Notes: a model not told the origin generated them from the sequence alone. Positions 1-10,525 are shown, counted from the stretch's first letter. The stretch is DNA of 64,000 bases from JAEULH01 sp963746275 (GCA_963746275.1 CAVVAX010000027.1:1-64000); one strand, 5' to 3'. Numbers and translations: made by a program.

Positions 1-3000
1 CTGAACACCGCGCTGGGCGTTCTCGATCTGCAGCAGCGCCGTAGGGTGCGGCTGTTCCTGCGCCGCGACGACTTCGAGCGCTTCGTCTCCTGCATGGTCT
101 ACCTGCCGATCGAGCGCTACACCACGAACCGGAGGCTCGCAGTCCAGTCGATCCTGGCCAAGGCCTTCCACGGCACGATCTCCGCCCACTACAGCCAAGT
201 CGGCGATGCGCCCTTGGCCCGGCTGCAGATCGTTGTCCGCACGACGCCCGGCGCAATCCCCGAGTACAACGTCGACGAACTCGAAGCCGCGATCGTCGAT
301 GCGACCCGGAGCTGGTCGGATCATCTCCACGACGCGCTGCATGCCGCCCACGGCGAGGGACGCGGGCAGATCCTTTACGAGCGCTACCGCGAGGCTTTTC
401 CCCCGGGTTACCGCGAGCGCTTCAATGCCGAGCAGGCCGTCGCCGACGTCGACGTGATCGAGCGCACCCTCGACGAAGGCAGCCTGGGGATGACCCTCTA
501 CCGGCCGTTCGGCAGCTCCGACTGGGCGATGCGGTTCAAGGTGTTCGTGCCGGGCGACCCGATCGTGCTGTCGCAGGTGCTGCCGATGCTGGAGCACCTC
601 GGTCTGCGCGTCATCGACGAGGTTCCGCACGCTGTCCGGATCGCCAGCCAGGGCGTCCCGCCGGTGATGATCCACGACTTCGGGCTGCACACCCGGTCCG
701 CGGCGCCGGTCGACCTCGGCGCGGTCCGCGCCAACTTCCAGGAGGCGTTCCTCGCCGTCTGGCAGGGCCGGGCGGAGAGCGACCTTTTCAACGCGCTCGT
801 CCTCGCCGCCGGCCTGTCCTGGCGCGAGGTGGTGATCGTCCGCGCCTACTGCCGCTACCTCCGCCAGGTCGGCATCGCCTTCTCCCAGGCGTACATGGAG
901 CAGACGCTGATCGGCAACCCGGCGCTGGCGCGCCTGGTTGTGGCCCAGTTCAAGGCGCTGTTCGATCCCGCTGCGGCTGGCGAGGCGGATGCGCGCGCCG
1001 CGCCCATTCGCGAGGCCATTGCCGCGGGGCTCGACCAGGTGGCGAGCGCCGATCAGGACCGGATCCTGCGCCGCTTCTTCAACCTGGTGGAGGTGACGCA
1101 GCGGACCAACTACTTCCAGCCGGACCGGGACGGCGAGCCCAAGGCGTACCTTTCGTTCAAGCTCGACAGCCGCGCCATCGACGAGCTGCCGCTGCCACGG
1201 CCGATGTTCGAGATCTTTGTCTACTCGCCGCGGATGGAGGGCATCCACCTGCGCGGCGGCAAGGTGGCGCGCGGCGGCATCCGCTGGTCGGACCGGCGCG
1301 AGGACTTCCGCACCGAGGTCCTCGGCTCTGATGAAGGCGCAGATGGTCAAGAACGCGGTGATCGTGCCGGTGGGCGCCAAGGGGGGCTTCGTGCTGAAAC
1401 AGGCCCCGGAGCCCTCGGACCGCGAGGCGTTCGCGGCGGAAGGGGTCGCCTGCTACAGGACGCTGATCCGCGGACTGCTGGACATCACCGACAACCTCGC
1501 AGCCGGCGCCGTAGTCCCGCCGGTTTCGGTCGTGCGCCGCGACGGCGATGATCCCTACCTGGTCGTGGCCGCCGACAAGGGCACGGCGACGTTCTCCGAC
1601 ATCGCCAATGGCCTGGCCGCCGAGTACGGCTTCTGGCTCGGCGACGCCTTCGCGTCGGGCGGCAGCCAGGGCTACGACCACAAGAAGATGGGCATCACCG
1701 CCCGCGGCGCCTGGGAATCGGTCAAGCGCCACTTCCGCGAACTTGGCCTCGACACCCAATCCCAGGACTTCACCGTGGTCGGTGTCGGCGACATGGCCGG
1801 CGACGTGTTCGGCAACGGCATGCTGCTCTCCGAGCACATCAAGCTCGTCGCCGCCTTTAACCACATGCACATCTTCATCGACCCGGATCCCGACCCGGCG
1901 GTGAGTTTCGCGGAGCGCAGGCGGCTGTTCGAGTTGCCGCGCTCGACCTGGGCCGACTACGCCGCCGCGGCGGTCTCGCCCGGTGGCGGCGTCTTCGAGC
2001 GCCGCGCCAAGTCGATCGCGCTGAGCCTGGAGATCCGCGCCCGCTTCGGCATCGAAGCGCAGCGGCTGACGCCGAGCGAGCTCATCCGCGTGCTGGTGAA
2101 GAGCCAAGTCGACCTGCTCTGGTTCGGCGGCATCGGCACCTTCGTCAAGGGGGAGGACGAGTCCAACGCCGATGTCGGCGACCGGGCCAACGACGCCGTC
2201 CGGGTCAACGGCGGAGAGCTCCGCTGCAAGGTGATCGGCGAAGGCGCCAACCTCGGCATCACCCAGTTCGGCCGCATCGACTTCGCCCGCGCCGGTGGGC
2301 GGCTGAATACCGACTTCATCGACAATTCTGCCGGCGTCGACTGCTCCGACCACGAGGTCAACATCAAGATCCTGTTGGACTCGGCCGTGACCGACGGCGA
2401 TCTCACCGCGAAGCAGCGCAACAACCTGCTGGTGCAGATGACGGACGAGGTCGCTGCGCTGGTCCTGCGCGACAACTACCTGCAGACCCAGGCGATCACG
2501 CTGATCGCGGCGGAAGGTCCGGGCTCGCTGGACAACCAGATCCGGCTGATGCGGACGCTGGAGCGGCAGGGCCACCTCAACCGGGCGGTCGAGTTCCTGC
2601 CGGACGACGAGGGACTGGCGGAGCGCAGCGCCGCCCGCCAGGGTTTGGCCCGGCCTGAGATCGCGATCCTGTTCTCGCACTGCAAGATCTGGCTCTACGA
2701 GCAGGTGATCGCCTCCGACCTGCCGGACGACCGCCACCTCGCCGAGGATGCCGTCCGCTACTTCCCCACGCCGATCCAGAGCAACCTCAAGCCGCGGATC
2801 GTCGGCCACCGCCTGCGCCGCGAGATCGTCGCCACCTCGATCACCAACAGCCTGATCAACCGCGTCGGCGGCACCTTCGTCACCGAGATCCTGGAGAAGA
2901 CGGGGATGCCGGTCGTCGACATCACCCGCGCCTACATCGTCGCCCGCGACGTCTTCTCCGTCCGCTCGGTGTGGGATCAGATCGAGGCGCTGGACAACGT

Positions 3001-3661
3001 CGTCCCGGCGTCAGTGCAGATCGGTCTGCATCGGGACGTGCAGCGGCTGGTGGAGCGGGCGACCCTGTGGTTCCTGCGCAACGGCGGCTCGCCCATCGAC
3101 ATCAGCGTTAACATCGCCGCCTTCGACGCCCCGGTGGCGGCCCTGGGCGGCCGGATCCAGACGGTGCTGCCGGAGGACGTGAACAGCCGGATCCTTCACC
3201 GCGCCAAGCGCTACCAGGACGAGGGCGTGCCCGAGGAGGTGGCCTCGCGGGTCACCTACCTCATCGTCATGCCGTCCGCATGCGACATCGTTCGCATCGC
3301 CGCGGCGCGTGGCGTACCGGCCGAGGAGGTGGCGATGCTCTACTTCGCCCTCGGCGAGGCGCTGGGCTTCGGCTGGCTGCGCTACCAAGCGGAGAAGCGC
3401 GCGGCCACCAGCTACTGGGAGCGCCTGGCCATCGCCGCGGTCATCGAGGAGCTCTACGGCCACCAGCGCGACATCACCATGCGCATCTACGACAACGGCG
3501 CCGGCGTTGGCGATGGCGCGATCGAGGCGTGGACGCGCTCGCGCGGGCCGGTCTTCGACCGCACCAGGGCGCTGATGAGCGAGCTGGCGGCGGCGCCGGC
3601 GGTGGACCTGTCGATGCTGGCGGTCGCCAGCCGCCAGCTGCGCGCTTTGGCGGAGGCTTGA
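1..3661 (+). CDS. gdhB: NAD-specific glutamate dehydrogenase, large type (5' end off-window, frameshifted)
   Basis: Catalyses oxidative deamination of glutamate to 2-oxoglutarate with NAD. The reading frame is already open at base 1, so the N-terminus lies outside; about 1,220 residues of a roughly 1,600-residue family are present. The catalytic core is recognisable by GGIRWSDRREDFRTEVLG followed by LMKAQMVKNAVIVPVGAKGG. These two parts are in different frames: one extra base (the T at about 1327, in ggc-t-ctg) breaks the frame exactly inside the conserved GLMKAQ motif. Downstream the second frame is open to the TGA at 3659-3661, and the C-terminal helical part looks normal. Family assignment is secure; whether the frameshift is real or a sequence error cannot be decided here. 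Confidence 0.93.
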
Positions 3662-3664
3662 GGC

Positions 3665-4993
3665 TTGCCGGCCTACCCGGTTCTCGATCGCCCGGCGGAG
3701 GCGCAGCCCTCTGGCGGTCGGATCGGCCTCGCCGCCTGGTGCGCCTACGACTGGGCGAACTCCGCCTTCCCCACGGTCATCACCACCTTCGTCTTCGCCG
3801 CGTATTTCGCCAAGGGCATCGCCGCCGACGACGTAACCGGCACCAGCCATTGGGCCTATGCCATGAGCGCCTCGGCCCTGGCCCTGGCGCTTGCCGGGCC
3901 GGTGCTCGGCGCCATCGCCGACAGCGCCGGACGGAGGAAGCCGTGGGTTGGCGCCTTCACCGTCGTCGCGGTGGTGGCGAGCGGCATGCTCTGGTTCGCC
4001 GAGCCGGACCCGTCCTTCGTCCTCTGGGCGCTGGTCTTCGCCGCCATCGCCAACTTCGCCTTCGAGATGGCCGGCATCTTCTACAACGCCATGCTGCCGT
4101 CGCTGGCGCCGCCGGCGATCCTGGGCCGCATCTCCGGCTGGGGCTGGGGCCTCGGCTACTCGGGCGGGCTGACCTGCCTGGTCGTGGCCCTGTTCGTCTT
4201 GATCCGCCCCGACCCGCCGCTGTTCGGCCTGGACGCGGAAGCCGCCGAGCCGGTCCGGGCGACGGCGCTGCTGGTCGCCATCTGGTTCGCGGCGTTCTCG
4301 CTGCCGTTCTTCTTTTTCACGCCGGACACAAGGTCAAAGCGCGTACCCGCCCGGGCGGCGGTGCGTCAGGGCTTCGCCTCGCTCGTCAACACCTTCCGCC
4401 GAGCCCGCGACTACAAGCCGGTGCTGATCTATCTGATCTCGCACATGATCTACACCGATGGGCTGAACACGCTGTTCACCGTCGGCGGGATCTACGCCGC
4501 GGTGACCTTCGGTATGGACTTCGACGAGCTCCTGCTGTTCGGCATCGCCATGAACGTTACCGCCGGCCTCGGCGCCTTCGCCTTCGGCTGGATCGACGAC
4601 TGGATCGGGCCGAAGACGACCATCTTCATCGCCGTAGGGGCGCTAACCGTGCTCGGCGCCATCCTCATCGTCGTCGAGTCGAAGACGTTGTTCTGGGTGT
4701 TCGGCCTGCCGCTCGGGATCTTTTTCGGCCCGGCGCAGTCCGCTAGCCGTTCGCTGATGGCGCGGCTCGCCCCGCCAAACCTCTACGCCGAGATGTTCGG
4801 CCTGTTCGCGCTCTCCGGCAAGGCGACGGCGTTTCTCGGCCCCTTCCTCTTCGGCCTCGTCACAGGGCTGGCGGACAGTCAGCGCTGGGGCTTGGCCACG
4901 ATCCTCGGCTTCTTCGTCGTCGGCCTCGCGTTGCTGATCCCGGTGCCGGACGTCCGTTACACCGCCGGTCCGCCGCCGCCGCCGGTCGGCTGA
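3665..4993 (+). CDS. MFS transporter, UMF1 (Atg22-like) family
   Basis: A 442-residue integral membrane protein with about 12 hydrophobic segments, starting WCAYDWANSAFPTVITTF, which is the typical UMF1/Atg22-like N-terminal signature (AYDWANSAF). Members are presumed metabolite exporters or permeases; the substrate is unknown. The start is a TTG three bases after the glutamate dehydrogenase stop, with a GGAGGC purine stretch in front, so it is probably translated from the same transcript. It converges on the yraN/rsmI pair downstream with a gap of only 35 bases. No frameshift is seen. Confidence 0.88.
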   Translation: MPAYPVLDRPAEAQPSGGRIGLAAWCAYDWANSAFPTVITTFVFAAYFAKGIAADDVTGTSHWAYAMSASALALALAGPVLGAIADSAGRRKPWVGAFTVVAVVASGMLWFAEPDPSFVLWALVFAAIANFAFEMAGIFYNAMLPSLAPPAILGRISGWGWGLGYSGGLTCLVVALFVLIRPDPPLFGLDAEAAEPVRATALLVAIWFAAFSLPFFFFTPDTRSKRVPARAAVRQGFASLVNTFRRARDYKPVLIYLISHMIYTDGLNTLFTVGGIYAAVTFGMDFDELLLFGIAMNVTAGLGAFAFGWIDDWIGPKTTIFIAVGALTVLGAILIVVESKTLFWVFGLPLGIFFGPAQSASRSLMARLAPPNLYAEMFGLFALSGKATAFLGPFLFGLVTGLADSQRWGLATILGFFVVGLALLIPVPDVRYTAGPPPPPVG

Positions 4994-5028
4994 CGCGGCG
5001 GCGCGCGCTGTGCGCCTTACCTCCGTCA

Positions 5029-5400
5029 TTACCCCCGATCGTCGACGCGCCAGGCACCGGGCAGGTGCCTGGGCAAGCGCCACGGCGCCACCGAGATCAC
5101 GTCGAACCGCGGATCGAGGGCGGCAAGCCGCGGGTGGCGCTGAAGGAAGGCTTGCGCGGCGCGGACGATGCGCCGGCGTTGGCGCGGGCTCGGGGCTGCG
5201 AGCGCAGCGCTGTCGCCGCGCGCCTTGACCTCGACGAAGGCGAGGATGCGGCCGCGGCGGGCGACGAGGTCGATCTCGCCGACCGGGGTTCGGTAGCGGC
5301 GAGCGATGATCCGGTAGCCGTGCAGCCGCAGCCACCAGGCGCAGACCGTCTCCGCCGCCAAGCCGTAGCGGAAGGCCCGGAGCCGCGGTGGCGCGCTCAT
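5029..5400 (-). CDS. YraN family protein (UPF0102, endonuclease-like fold)
   Basis: A 123-residue protein with the YraN/UPF0102 pattern: GLAAETVCAWWLRLHGYRI, then RTPVGEIDLVARR and AFVEVKAR, which resembles the restriction-endonuclease-fold core (E, D, ExK). The biochemical role is not established. The ATG at 5400 overlaps the rsmI stop in an ATGA arrangement, which argues for this start over one nine codons upstream. rsmI followed by yraN is a common alphaproteobacterial order and suggests translational coupling. Confidence 0.85.
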   Translation of the reverse strand: MSAPPRLRAFRYGLAAETVCAWWLRLHGYRIIARRYRTPVGEIDLVARRGRILAFVEVKARGDSAALAAPSPRQRRRIVRAAQAFLQRHPRLAALDPRFDVISVAPWRLPRHLPGAWRVDDRG

Positions 5401-6347
5401 GGCTCGCCGCCGTGGCCACGGCGCCATGCAAGCGCCCGGGCGTACACTGCACGGCGGGGCCGGCCGCTGGCGACGGCGATCCGTTCCGCCGCCGTGCGGA
5501 TGGTTTCGCCCGCTTCCAGCGCCTCGGCGAGGAGCGCGTCGATGTCGGCATCCGAAAGCGCTTCGGCCGGGGCGGGCGGGGCGATGACCAGGGTGACCTC
5601 GCCCTTGGGTGCGCCGGCTTCGCCGTAATGTCGGGCGAGGAGCGGCAGGGGCGCGCGGCGCACCTCTTCGAACAGCTTGGTCAGCTCGCGGCAGACGGCG
5701 GCCTCCCGCGCGCCCAGGACGTCGGACATGTCGGCCAACGATGCCGCCAGCCGTTGCGGCGATTCCAGCAGCACCAGAGTGGCATTGATGCCGGCGAGGC
5801 TGTCGAGAAAGCGCCGGCGGAGCGCGCCTCGTGGTGGCGCAAAGCCGGCGAAGAGGAAGCGGTCGGTGGGCAGGCCGGAGACGGAGAGCGCCGCCAGGAC
5901 CGCCGACGCGCCGGGCACCGGCACCACCGGAAGGCCCGCGTCGATACAGCTTCGCACCAGCCGGTAGCCGGGATCGGAGACCAGCGGGGTGCCGGCGTCG
6001 CTGACCAGCGCGATCGCCGCGCCGGCCTGGACGCGGGCGAGGACGGCCGGACCGGCGGCTGCGGCGTTGTGCTCGTGGTAGGCGATCAGCGGCCGGGAGA
6101 TGCCGTGGATGGCGAGCAGCTTGGCGGTCGTGCGGGTGTCCTCGCAGGCAATGGCGGCGACGGTGCGGAGCGTGCCGAGGGCGCGCAAGGTGATGTCGGC
6201 GGCGTTGCCGATGGGGGTCGCGACCAGGTAGAGGCCGGCCGAAAGCCGCGGCCCACCCGACGGCCCTGCCGGTTGCTCGTCGTCGCCTTTACTCGCATTC
6301 GCCCTCTCGGTACCCTGCGCAGCTTCCTCGGACGTTTGGGATCCCAT
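5397..6347 (-). CDS. rsmI: 16S rRNA (cytidine(1402)-2'-O)-methyltransferase RsmI
   Basis: SAM-dependent methyltransferase that modifies the 2'-O of C1402 in 16S rRNA. The family start LYLVATPIGN is visible, followed by ACEDTRTTAKLL, LVSDAGTPLVSDPGYRLV and PGASAVLAAL, all RsmI hallmarks. About 35 extra residues precede LYLVATPIGN, rich in polar residues and without homology; the ATG at 6347 is chosen, and one at 6395 would overlap the divergent gene. The start lies only two bases from the ATG of the divergent lipoprotein gene, so the promoters of both must lie inside coding sequence. It is coupled to yraN by a 4-base overlap. Confidence 0.93.
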   Translation of the reverse strand: MGSQTSEEAAQGTERANASKGDDEQPAGPSGGPRLSAGLYLVATPIGNAADITLRALGTLRTVAAIACEDTRTTAKLLAIHGISRPLIAYHEHNAAAAGPAVLARVQAGAAIALVSDAGTPLVSDPGYRLVRSCIDAGLPVVPVPGASAVLAALSVSGLPTDRFLFAGFAPPRGALRRRFLDSLAGINATLVLLESPQRLAASLADMSDVLGAREAAVCRELTKLFEEVRRAPLPLLARHYGEAGAPKGEVTLVIAPPAPAEALSDADIDALLAEALEAGETIRTAAERIAVASGRPRRAVYARALAWRRGHGGEP

Positions 6348-6349
6348 CG

Positions 6350-7597
6350 ATGGCCGCCGCCTTCCGCCGCTTCCGCCCGTTCGCTTTTGCGCCATGGTTG
6401 GTCATCGTCCTTCTCGCCGCCGCCTGTGATACCCTCGAGATCGGCGGCGACAGGCAACCCTCCACCGGCGGACCGCCGGTTGCAACCGAGCCGTTGCCCG
6501 AGGAGACGCCGGCCGGCGGCGACGTGTCGCTGCGTCCCGGTGGCCCGCCACCGCCGGCCGCCGACGCCGTGCGCGTCGGCCTGCTGCTGCCGCTCAGCGG
6601 ACCGCAGGCGGGCCTCGGCAAGGCCATGCTTCAGGCCGCGGAACTCGCCCTGTTCGACCTTGGCGATCAGCGCTTCGAGCTACTCTCCTACGACACCAAG
6701 GGGACGCCGGACGGCGCCGCCGCCGCGGCGCAGATGGCTTTGGCCGATGGCAGCGTCATGCTCCTGGGCCCGCTGTTGGCCTCTTCGGCGCGGGCCGTGG
6801 CGCCGGTTGCAGGGGCGGCGGGGGTGCCGGTGGTTTCGTTCTCCAGCGACCGGACGGTTGCCGGCAACGGCGTCTACATCCTCGGCTTCACCCCGGAAGC
6901 GGAGGTGCGCCGGGTGATGGGCCATGCCGCGGACGCCGGGCTTACCCGGATGGCTGTGCTGGCGCCGCAGGACGCCTATGGCAACGCAGTCGTGGCCGAG
7001 GCGCGGCAGGTGGCGACGGCGCTAGGCGCCCGCCTAGTCCGGGTCCAGCCCTACGATCCGAGCGGTCGCGACTTCGGCCCGGCGGTGGAAGCGGTGGCAC
7101 GGACCCAGGCCGGCAGCTCGCCGCCGTTCGATGCGCTGCTCATTGCCGACGGGGGCGAGCGTTTACGCGCCATCGGCGCGCAGCTTCCGGTGCACGGGGT
7201 CCAGCAGCCGACGGTTCGGGTTCTGGGCACGGGTGCTTGGGACGATCCCACGGTCGGCACCGAACCGGCGCTCGTCGGGAGCTGGTTCGCCGCGCCCTCG
7301 CCCGCTTACCGCGAGAGCTTCCAGAGACAATACCGGGACGCCTTTGGTCGGCAGCCGCCACGGCTGGCGACGCTGGCCTATGATGCGACCGCGCTGGCAG
7401 CGGTGCTCGCCGCGAGCCCGTCCTATATTCCCTTCGACCGCAGTGCGATCGAGGACCCGAAGGGCTTCCTCGGCCGCGACGGGATCTTCCGCTTCGGCCC
7501 CGACGGCGTGGTGCAGCGGGGGCTCGCGGTGCTGGAGGTGGAGCGCGGCGGCAGCCACGTGATCAGCGAGCCGCCGACGTCTTTCGGCGGCTCCTGA
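6350..7597 (+). CDS. Penicillin-binding-protein activator-like lipoprotein (LpoA C-terminal / type 1 periplasmic-binding fold)
   Basis: A 415-residue predicted lipoprotein. A basic N-terminus is followed by a hydrophobic stretch and a lipobox-like LLAAAC near residue 26, then a Pro/Gly-rich linker. From about residue 65 the sequence VGLLLPLSGPQAGLGKAML opens a type 1 periplasmic-binding-protein fold, as in the C-terminal half of LpoA and in branched-chain amino acid receptors. In Alphaproteobacteria this gene sits divergent to rsmI-yraN and is annotated as a PBP activator. The direct role in activating PBP1A is inferred from family and context, not shown. The end converges on the glycosyltransferase with an 8-base gap. 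Confidence 0.8.
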   Translation: MAAAFRRFRPFAFAPWLVIVLLAAACDTLEIGGDRQPSTGGPPVATEPLPEETPAGGDVSLRPGGPPPPAADAVRVGLLLPLSGPQAGLGKAMLQAAELALFDLGDQRFELLSYDTKGTPDGAAAAAQMALADGSVMLLGPLLASSARAVAPVAGAAGVPVVSFSSDRTVAGNGVYILGFTPEAEVRRVMGHAADAGLTRMAVLAPQDAYGNAVVAEARQVATALGARLVRVQPYDPSGRDFGPAVEAVARTQAGSSPPFDALLIADGGERLRAIGAQLPVHGVQQPTVRVLGTGAWDDPTVGTEPALVGSWFAAPSPAYRESFQRQYRDAFGRQPPRLATLAYDATALAAVLAASPSYIPFDRSAIEDPKGFLGRDGIFRFGPDGVVQRGLAVLEVERGGSHVISEPPTSFGGS

Positions 7598-7605
7598 TAC
7601 CAAGC

Positions 7606-8661
7606 TCAGGCGCCGGCGGTTACGCAGATCCGCTCACCACCCTGGGCCGCCTCGTAATGGGCAACGTAATCGGCGGTCATCCGCGCGACGGTGAAGCGTT
7701 CCTCGAAGCGGTTGCGCACCATCAGCCGGTTGAGCATGGTCAGCCGGTTGACCGCGACCACCGCCTCGTCTTCGCCGTCGACGACGAAGCCGGTGACGCC
7801 ATGGTCGATCACCTCGGGCACGGAGCCATGGTTGTAAGCGACGACCGGCGTGCCGCAGGACATCAACTCGATCATCACCAACCCGAACGGCTCTGGCCAG
7901 TCGATCGGGAACAGGACGCCGAGGGCGTTGCCGAAGAACGCCGGCTTCTGGGCGTCGTTGATCTCGCCCACGAACTCGATCAGCGGATCGTCAAGCAGGG
8001 GCTTGATCGTCTCGGCGAAGTAGACCTCGTCGGCCTTGTCGATCTTGGCCGCGATGCGCAACTTCAGCCCGGCCCGCTTGGCGATGGAGATCGCCCGGTC
8101 CACCCGCTTCTCTGGGCAGATCCGGCCGACGAAGGCAAGGTAGTCCCGCGACGGCGCCTCGCAGTAGGGAAGCAGGTCCGGCGGCAGGCCGTGATAGATC
8201 GTCGACTGCCAGTTCGCGTTCGGGAACGGCCGGCGCTGGTCGTTCGAGATCGAGACCAACGGCATTTCCGGGAAGCCGGAGAACGCTGGCTTCAGAAAGG
8301 CGAGGTCGAGCCGGCCATGCAGCGTCGTCAGCGTCCGCTCGGCCATGTCGCGAAAGAGCGGCCAGTGGAGGTAATCGGTGTGGAAGTGGATGACGTCGAA
8401 CTCATCGGCGCGGCGCCGGACCCGGTCGAGCATGACGAAAAAGTGCGGGATCGGGCAGCTCGCCTCCGGGTCGAAGCGCAGGGCGCGTTCACTGCAAGCA
8501 ACAAGTTCCGCAGCCGTTGTCGAATCACCGCTAGCGAATAGCGTGACCTCGTGGCCGAGGCGAACCAGCTCTTCTGTAATCCATGAGACAACGCGCTCGG
8601 TCCCGCCATACTGCTTTGGCGGAACGCTTTCCATCAGCGGCGCGACCTGGGCGATCTTCAT
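7606..8661 (-). CDS. Glycosyltransferase family 4 protein
   Basis: A 351-residue GT-B glycosyltransferase. The N-terminus MKIAQVAPLMESVPPKQYGG carries the GT4 glycine-rich donor/acceptor site. The C-terminal half shows FVGRICPEKRVDRAI, FGLVMIELMSCGTPVVAY and a short EVI motif, the nucleotide-sugar-binding E-x7-E region. Many close relatives act on sugars or trehalose-like osmolytes, but neither donor nor acceptor can be read from the sequence. It stands alone, with a 160-base AT-richer promoter region shared with the divergent DUF1499 gene. Confidence 0.88.
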   Translation of the reverse strand: MKIAQVAPLMESVPPKQYGGTERVVSWITEELVRLGHEVTLFASGDSTTAAELVACSERALRFDPEASCPIPHFFVMLDRVRRRADEFDVIHFHTDYLHWPLFRDMAERTLTTLHGRLDLAFLKPAFSGFPEMPLVSISNDQRRPFPNANWQSTIYHGLPPDLLPYCEAPSRDYLAFVGRICPEKRVDRAISIAKRAGLKLRIAAKIDKADEVYFAETIKPLLDDPLIEFVGEINDAQKPAFFGNALGVLFPIDWPEPFGLVMIELMSCGTPVVAYNHGSVPEVIDHGVTGFVVDGEDEAVVAVNRLTMLNRLMVRNRFEERFTVARMTADYVAHYEAAQGGERICVTAGA

Positions 8662-8759
8662 CCGTTTGACCTCTCAATCTCGTTCTCCCGCGACATAAGC
8701 GCTTAAACTGTGTCGAAGTTCCGCGCAAATGCGTGTTGGTTGCATTAATTAGTCGTAAT

Positions 8760-8779
8760 CCGAGTATTCCTCTACTCGG
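8760..8779. promoter_or_regulatory. Short inverted repeat in the divergent intergenic region
   Basis: CCGAGTA and TACTCGG form a 7-base stem around a 6-base loop, in the leader of the DUF1499 gene. It could be an operator or an mRNA hairpin. No T-tract follows, so a terminator is unlikely. Confidence 0.3.
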
Positions 8780-8820
8780 GCGCTATCCCCGGCGTTCAAT
8801 TGCGCGTCAAGAGGCAGAGC

Positions 8821-9375
8821 TTGAGGAATGTGGCTGGAACAGGGGTGGCCGTCGCGCTGTTGATGCTGGCCCTCGCCGCCTGCGCGATGGCTGCGAACAA
8901 GGAGCACGGCCAACCCATGGACAGCGATCCTCGCATTCTCGACTTTGCCGCGGTGAAGACGCCGTCGCGGCCGAACGCGTGGCTGGTCGCGCCGCCGGGA
9001 ACGGTGGACGGGGCTCCGAGCGAGCGGGCGCCGGTGCTGCCGATGCCCGCTGAAACCGCCGCCAGCGCCTGGCGGGCGATCATCGAGAGCGCCCCGCGCA
9101 CGCGCATCATCGCCGTCTCGCCCGACGGGCTGCGGATCGAGGCGGAGCAGCGCAGCGCCGGCTTCGGCTTCGTCGACCGGATCAGCGCCTGGTTCATCCC
9201 GATAGACAGCGGCCGCTCGACGGTCGCCGTCTACAGCCGGGCGCAGACGGGTTACTGGGATCTCGGCGTCAACAAGCGCCGCGTCCGCGACTGGCTGTCG
9301 CGGCTTGCGGCCGCGGCGGCCGATCCCGACCCCGACGACGCAGCCGTCCCGGTTTCAGCCGAGGATCCGGCCTAG
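8821..9375 (+). CDS. DUF1499 domain lipoprotein
   Basis: About 184 residues. A short basic start is followed by a hydrophobic run ending in a clear lipobox LAAC (MLALAACAMAANKE), so it is a predicted lipoprotein. The mature part has the DUF1499 pattern: RTRIIAVSPDGLRIEAEQRS, then FVDRISAWFIP and VAVYSRAQTGYWDLGVNKRR near the end. The function of DUF1499 is unknown. I chose the TTG at 8821 because GAGG lies six bases upstream; another TTG at 8800 in the same frame lacks a comparable site. The 3' end overlaps the restored hemW end on the other strand by about 20 bases. Confidence 0.75.
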   Translation: MRNVAGTGVAVALLMLALAACAMAANKEHGQPMDSDPRILDFAAVKTPSRPNAWLVAPPGTVDGAPSERAPVLPMPAETAASAWRAIIESAPRTRIIAVSPDGLRIEAEQRSAGFGFVDRISAWFIPIDSGRSTVAVYSRAQTGYWDLGVNKRRVRDWLSRLAAAAADPDPDDAAVPVSAEDPA

Positions 9376-10499
9376 CACCCAGTCGAGCCGCTGGCGGCCG
9401 GCGGCGGTGGCGCGGATCCCGCGCTCGTCGGCCTCGAGCAGGCCGAGCTCCGATCAGCCGCGTCGCACTCGACCGCGTCGAGGACGGCGTGCAGCGCCTC
9501 GCCGGCGCGGTCGCGGAACAGGCGCCGGTCGATCCCCTCGGCGAGGCGAAGCCCGAGGATGACGAGCTCCGCTTGCCGCTCCGACGGGCGAAGTGGCCGA
9601 CGCCGGGCGAGGCCGATCCCCTTCGCCTCCACCGCCTCCAGCCAGCGTTGCGGCAAGCGGTGCTGGTTCAGCGCGAGGGTGGCGCCGTCGGCGTGCTTGA
9701 GCCGCCCCTCCGCGCCTGGACCGATCGGCAGGTAATCCCAGCCCCGCCAGACGGCGCGGTTGTGCCGGCACTCCTGGCCGGGCGCGGCATGGTTGGAGAT
9801 CTCGTAAGGAGGCAGGTCGGCGCGGCCGAGCCGTTCCTGGGTCAGCTCGAACAACTCGGCCCCGGTCTCCGGATCGGCCTCGGCGACGCCGGCACGGTGG
9901 AAGGCCGTGCCGGGCACGACGGTGAGCTGGTAGACGGAGAGGTGGCGCACCGGGAACGCGAGCGCCCGGTCGAGTTGGCGCGACCAGTCGGCGGCCGTCT
10001 GACCGGGGACGGCGTAGATCAGGTCGAAGGAGACGCGGGCGAAGACGGCAAGCGCCGCCTCGATGGCACGAACCGCATCGCTGCCGCTGTGGGTCCGGCC
10101 GAGGAAGCGCAGGACCTCGTCGTCGAACGACTGCACGCCGATGGACAGCCGGTTGACGCCGGCCTCGCGAAAGGCCTGGAACCGGCCGGCCTCGCTGGAG
10201 GTCGGGTTGGCCTCCAGGGTGATCTCGCAGTTCTCGCCCAGGGTCCATGCCGCTCGGGCGGCGTCGATCACGGCGGCGACGTCGCCCGGGTCCATCAGCG
10301 ACGGCGTCCCGCCGCCGAAGAAGATGGAGGCGACGCTCCGGCCGGAAGTTTCGCCTGCGAACGTCTCGATCTCGCGGATCAGCGCCCGGCGCCAGCGCTT
10401 GGCGTCGACGTCCGCAGCGACGTGGCTGTTGAAGTCGCAGTAGGGGCACTTCGACCGGCAGAACGGCCAGTGGACGTAGAGGTTGAGGGAGCCCATCAT
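9355..10499 (-). CDS. hemW: Radical SAM heme chaperone HemW (3'-end frameshift)
   Basis: Coproporphyrinogen-III-oxidase-like radical SAM protein that inserts heme into respiratory enzymes. The N-terminus LYVHWPFCRSKCPYCDFNSH contains the CxxxCxxC iron-sulfur motif, followed by FFGGGTPSLM and EANPTSSE as in HemW. As written, the frame ends at 9372 with a nonsense tail. Removing one C near 9450 restores LIELGLLEADERGIRAT and a natural stop at 9355-9357, so I give the restored span. The start is the first of two adjacent ATGs (10499); an in-frame ATG at 10520 is also possible. It follows rph-rdgB on the same strand, a common alphaproteobacterial order. Confidence 0.9.
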
Positions 10500-10525
10500 A
10501 GGACCCGCGGCGCCCCACACGAGTT

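Noticed and set aside
1157..2809. A 550-codon open frame on the minus strand
   Set aside because: Complement of the glutamate dehydrogenase frame; low-complexity Asp/Val/Gly-rich translation without homology features.
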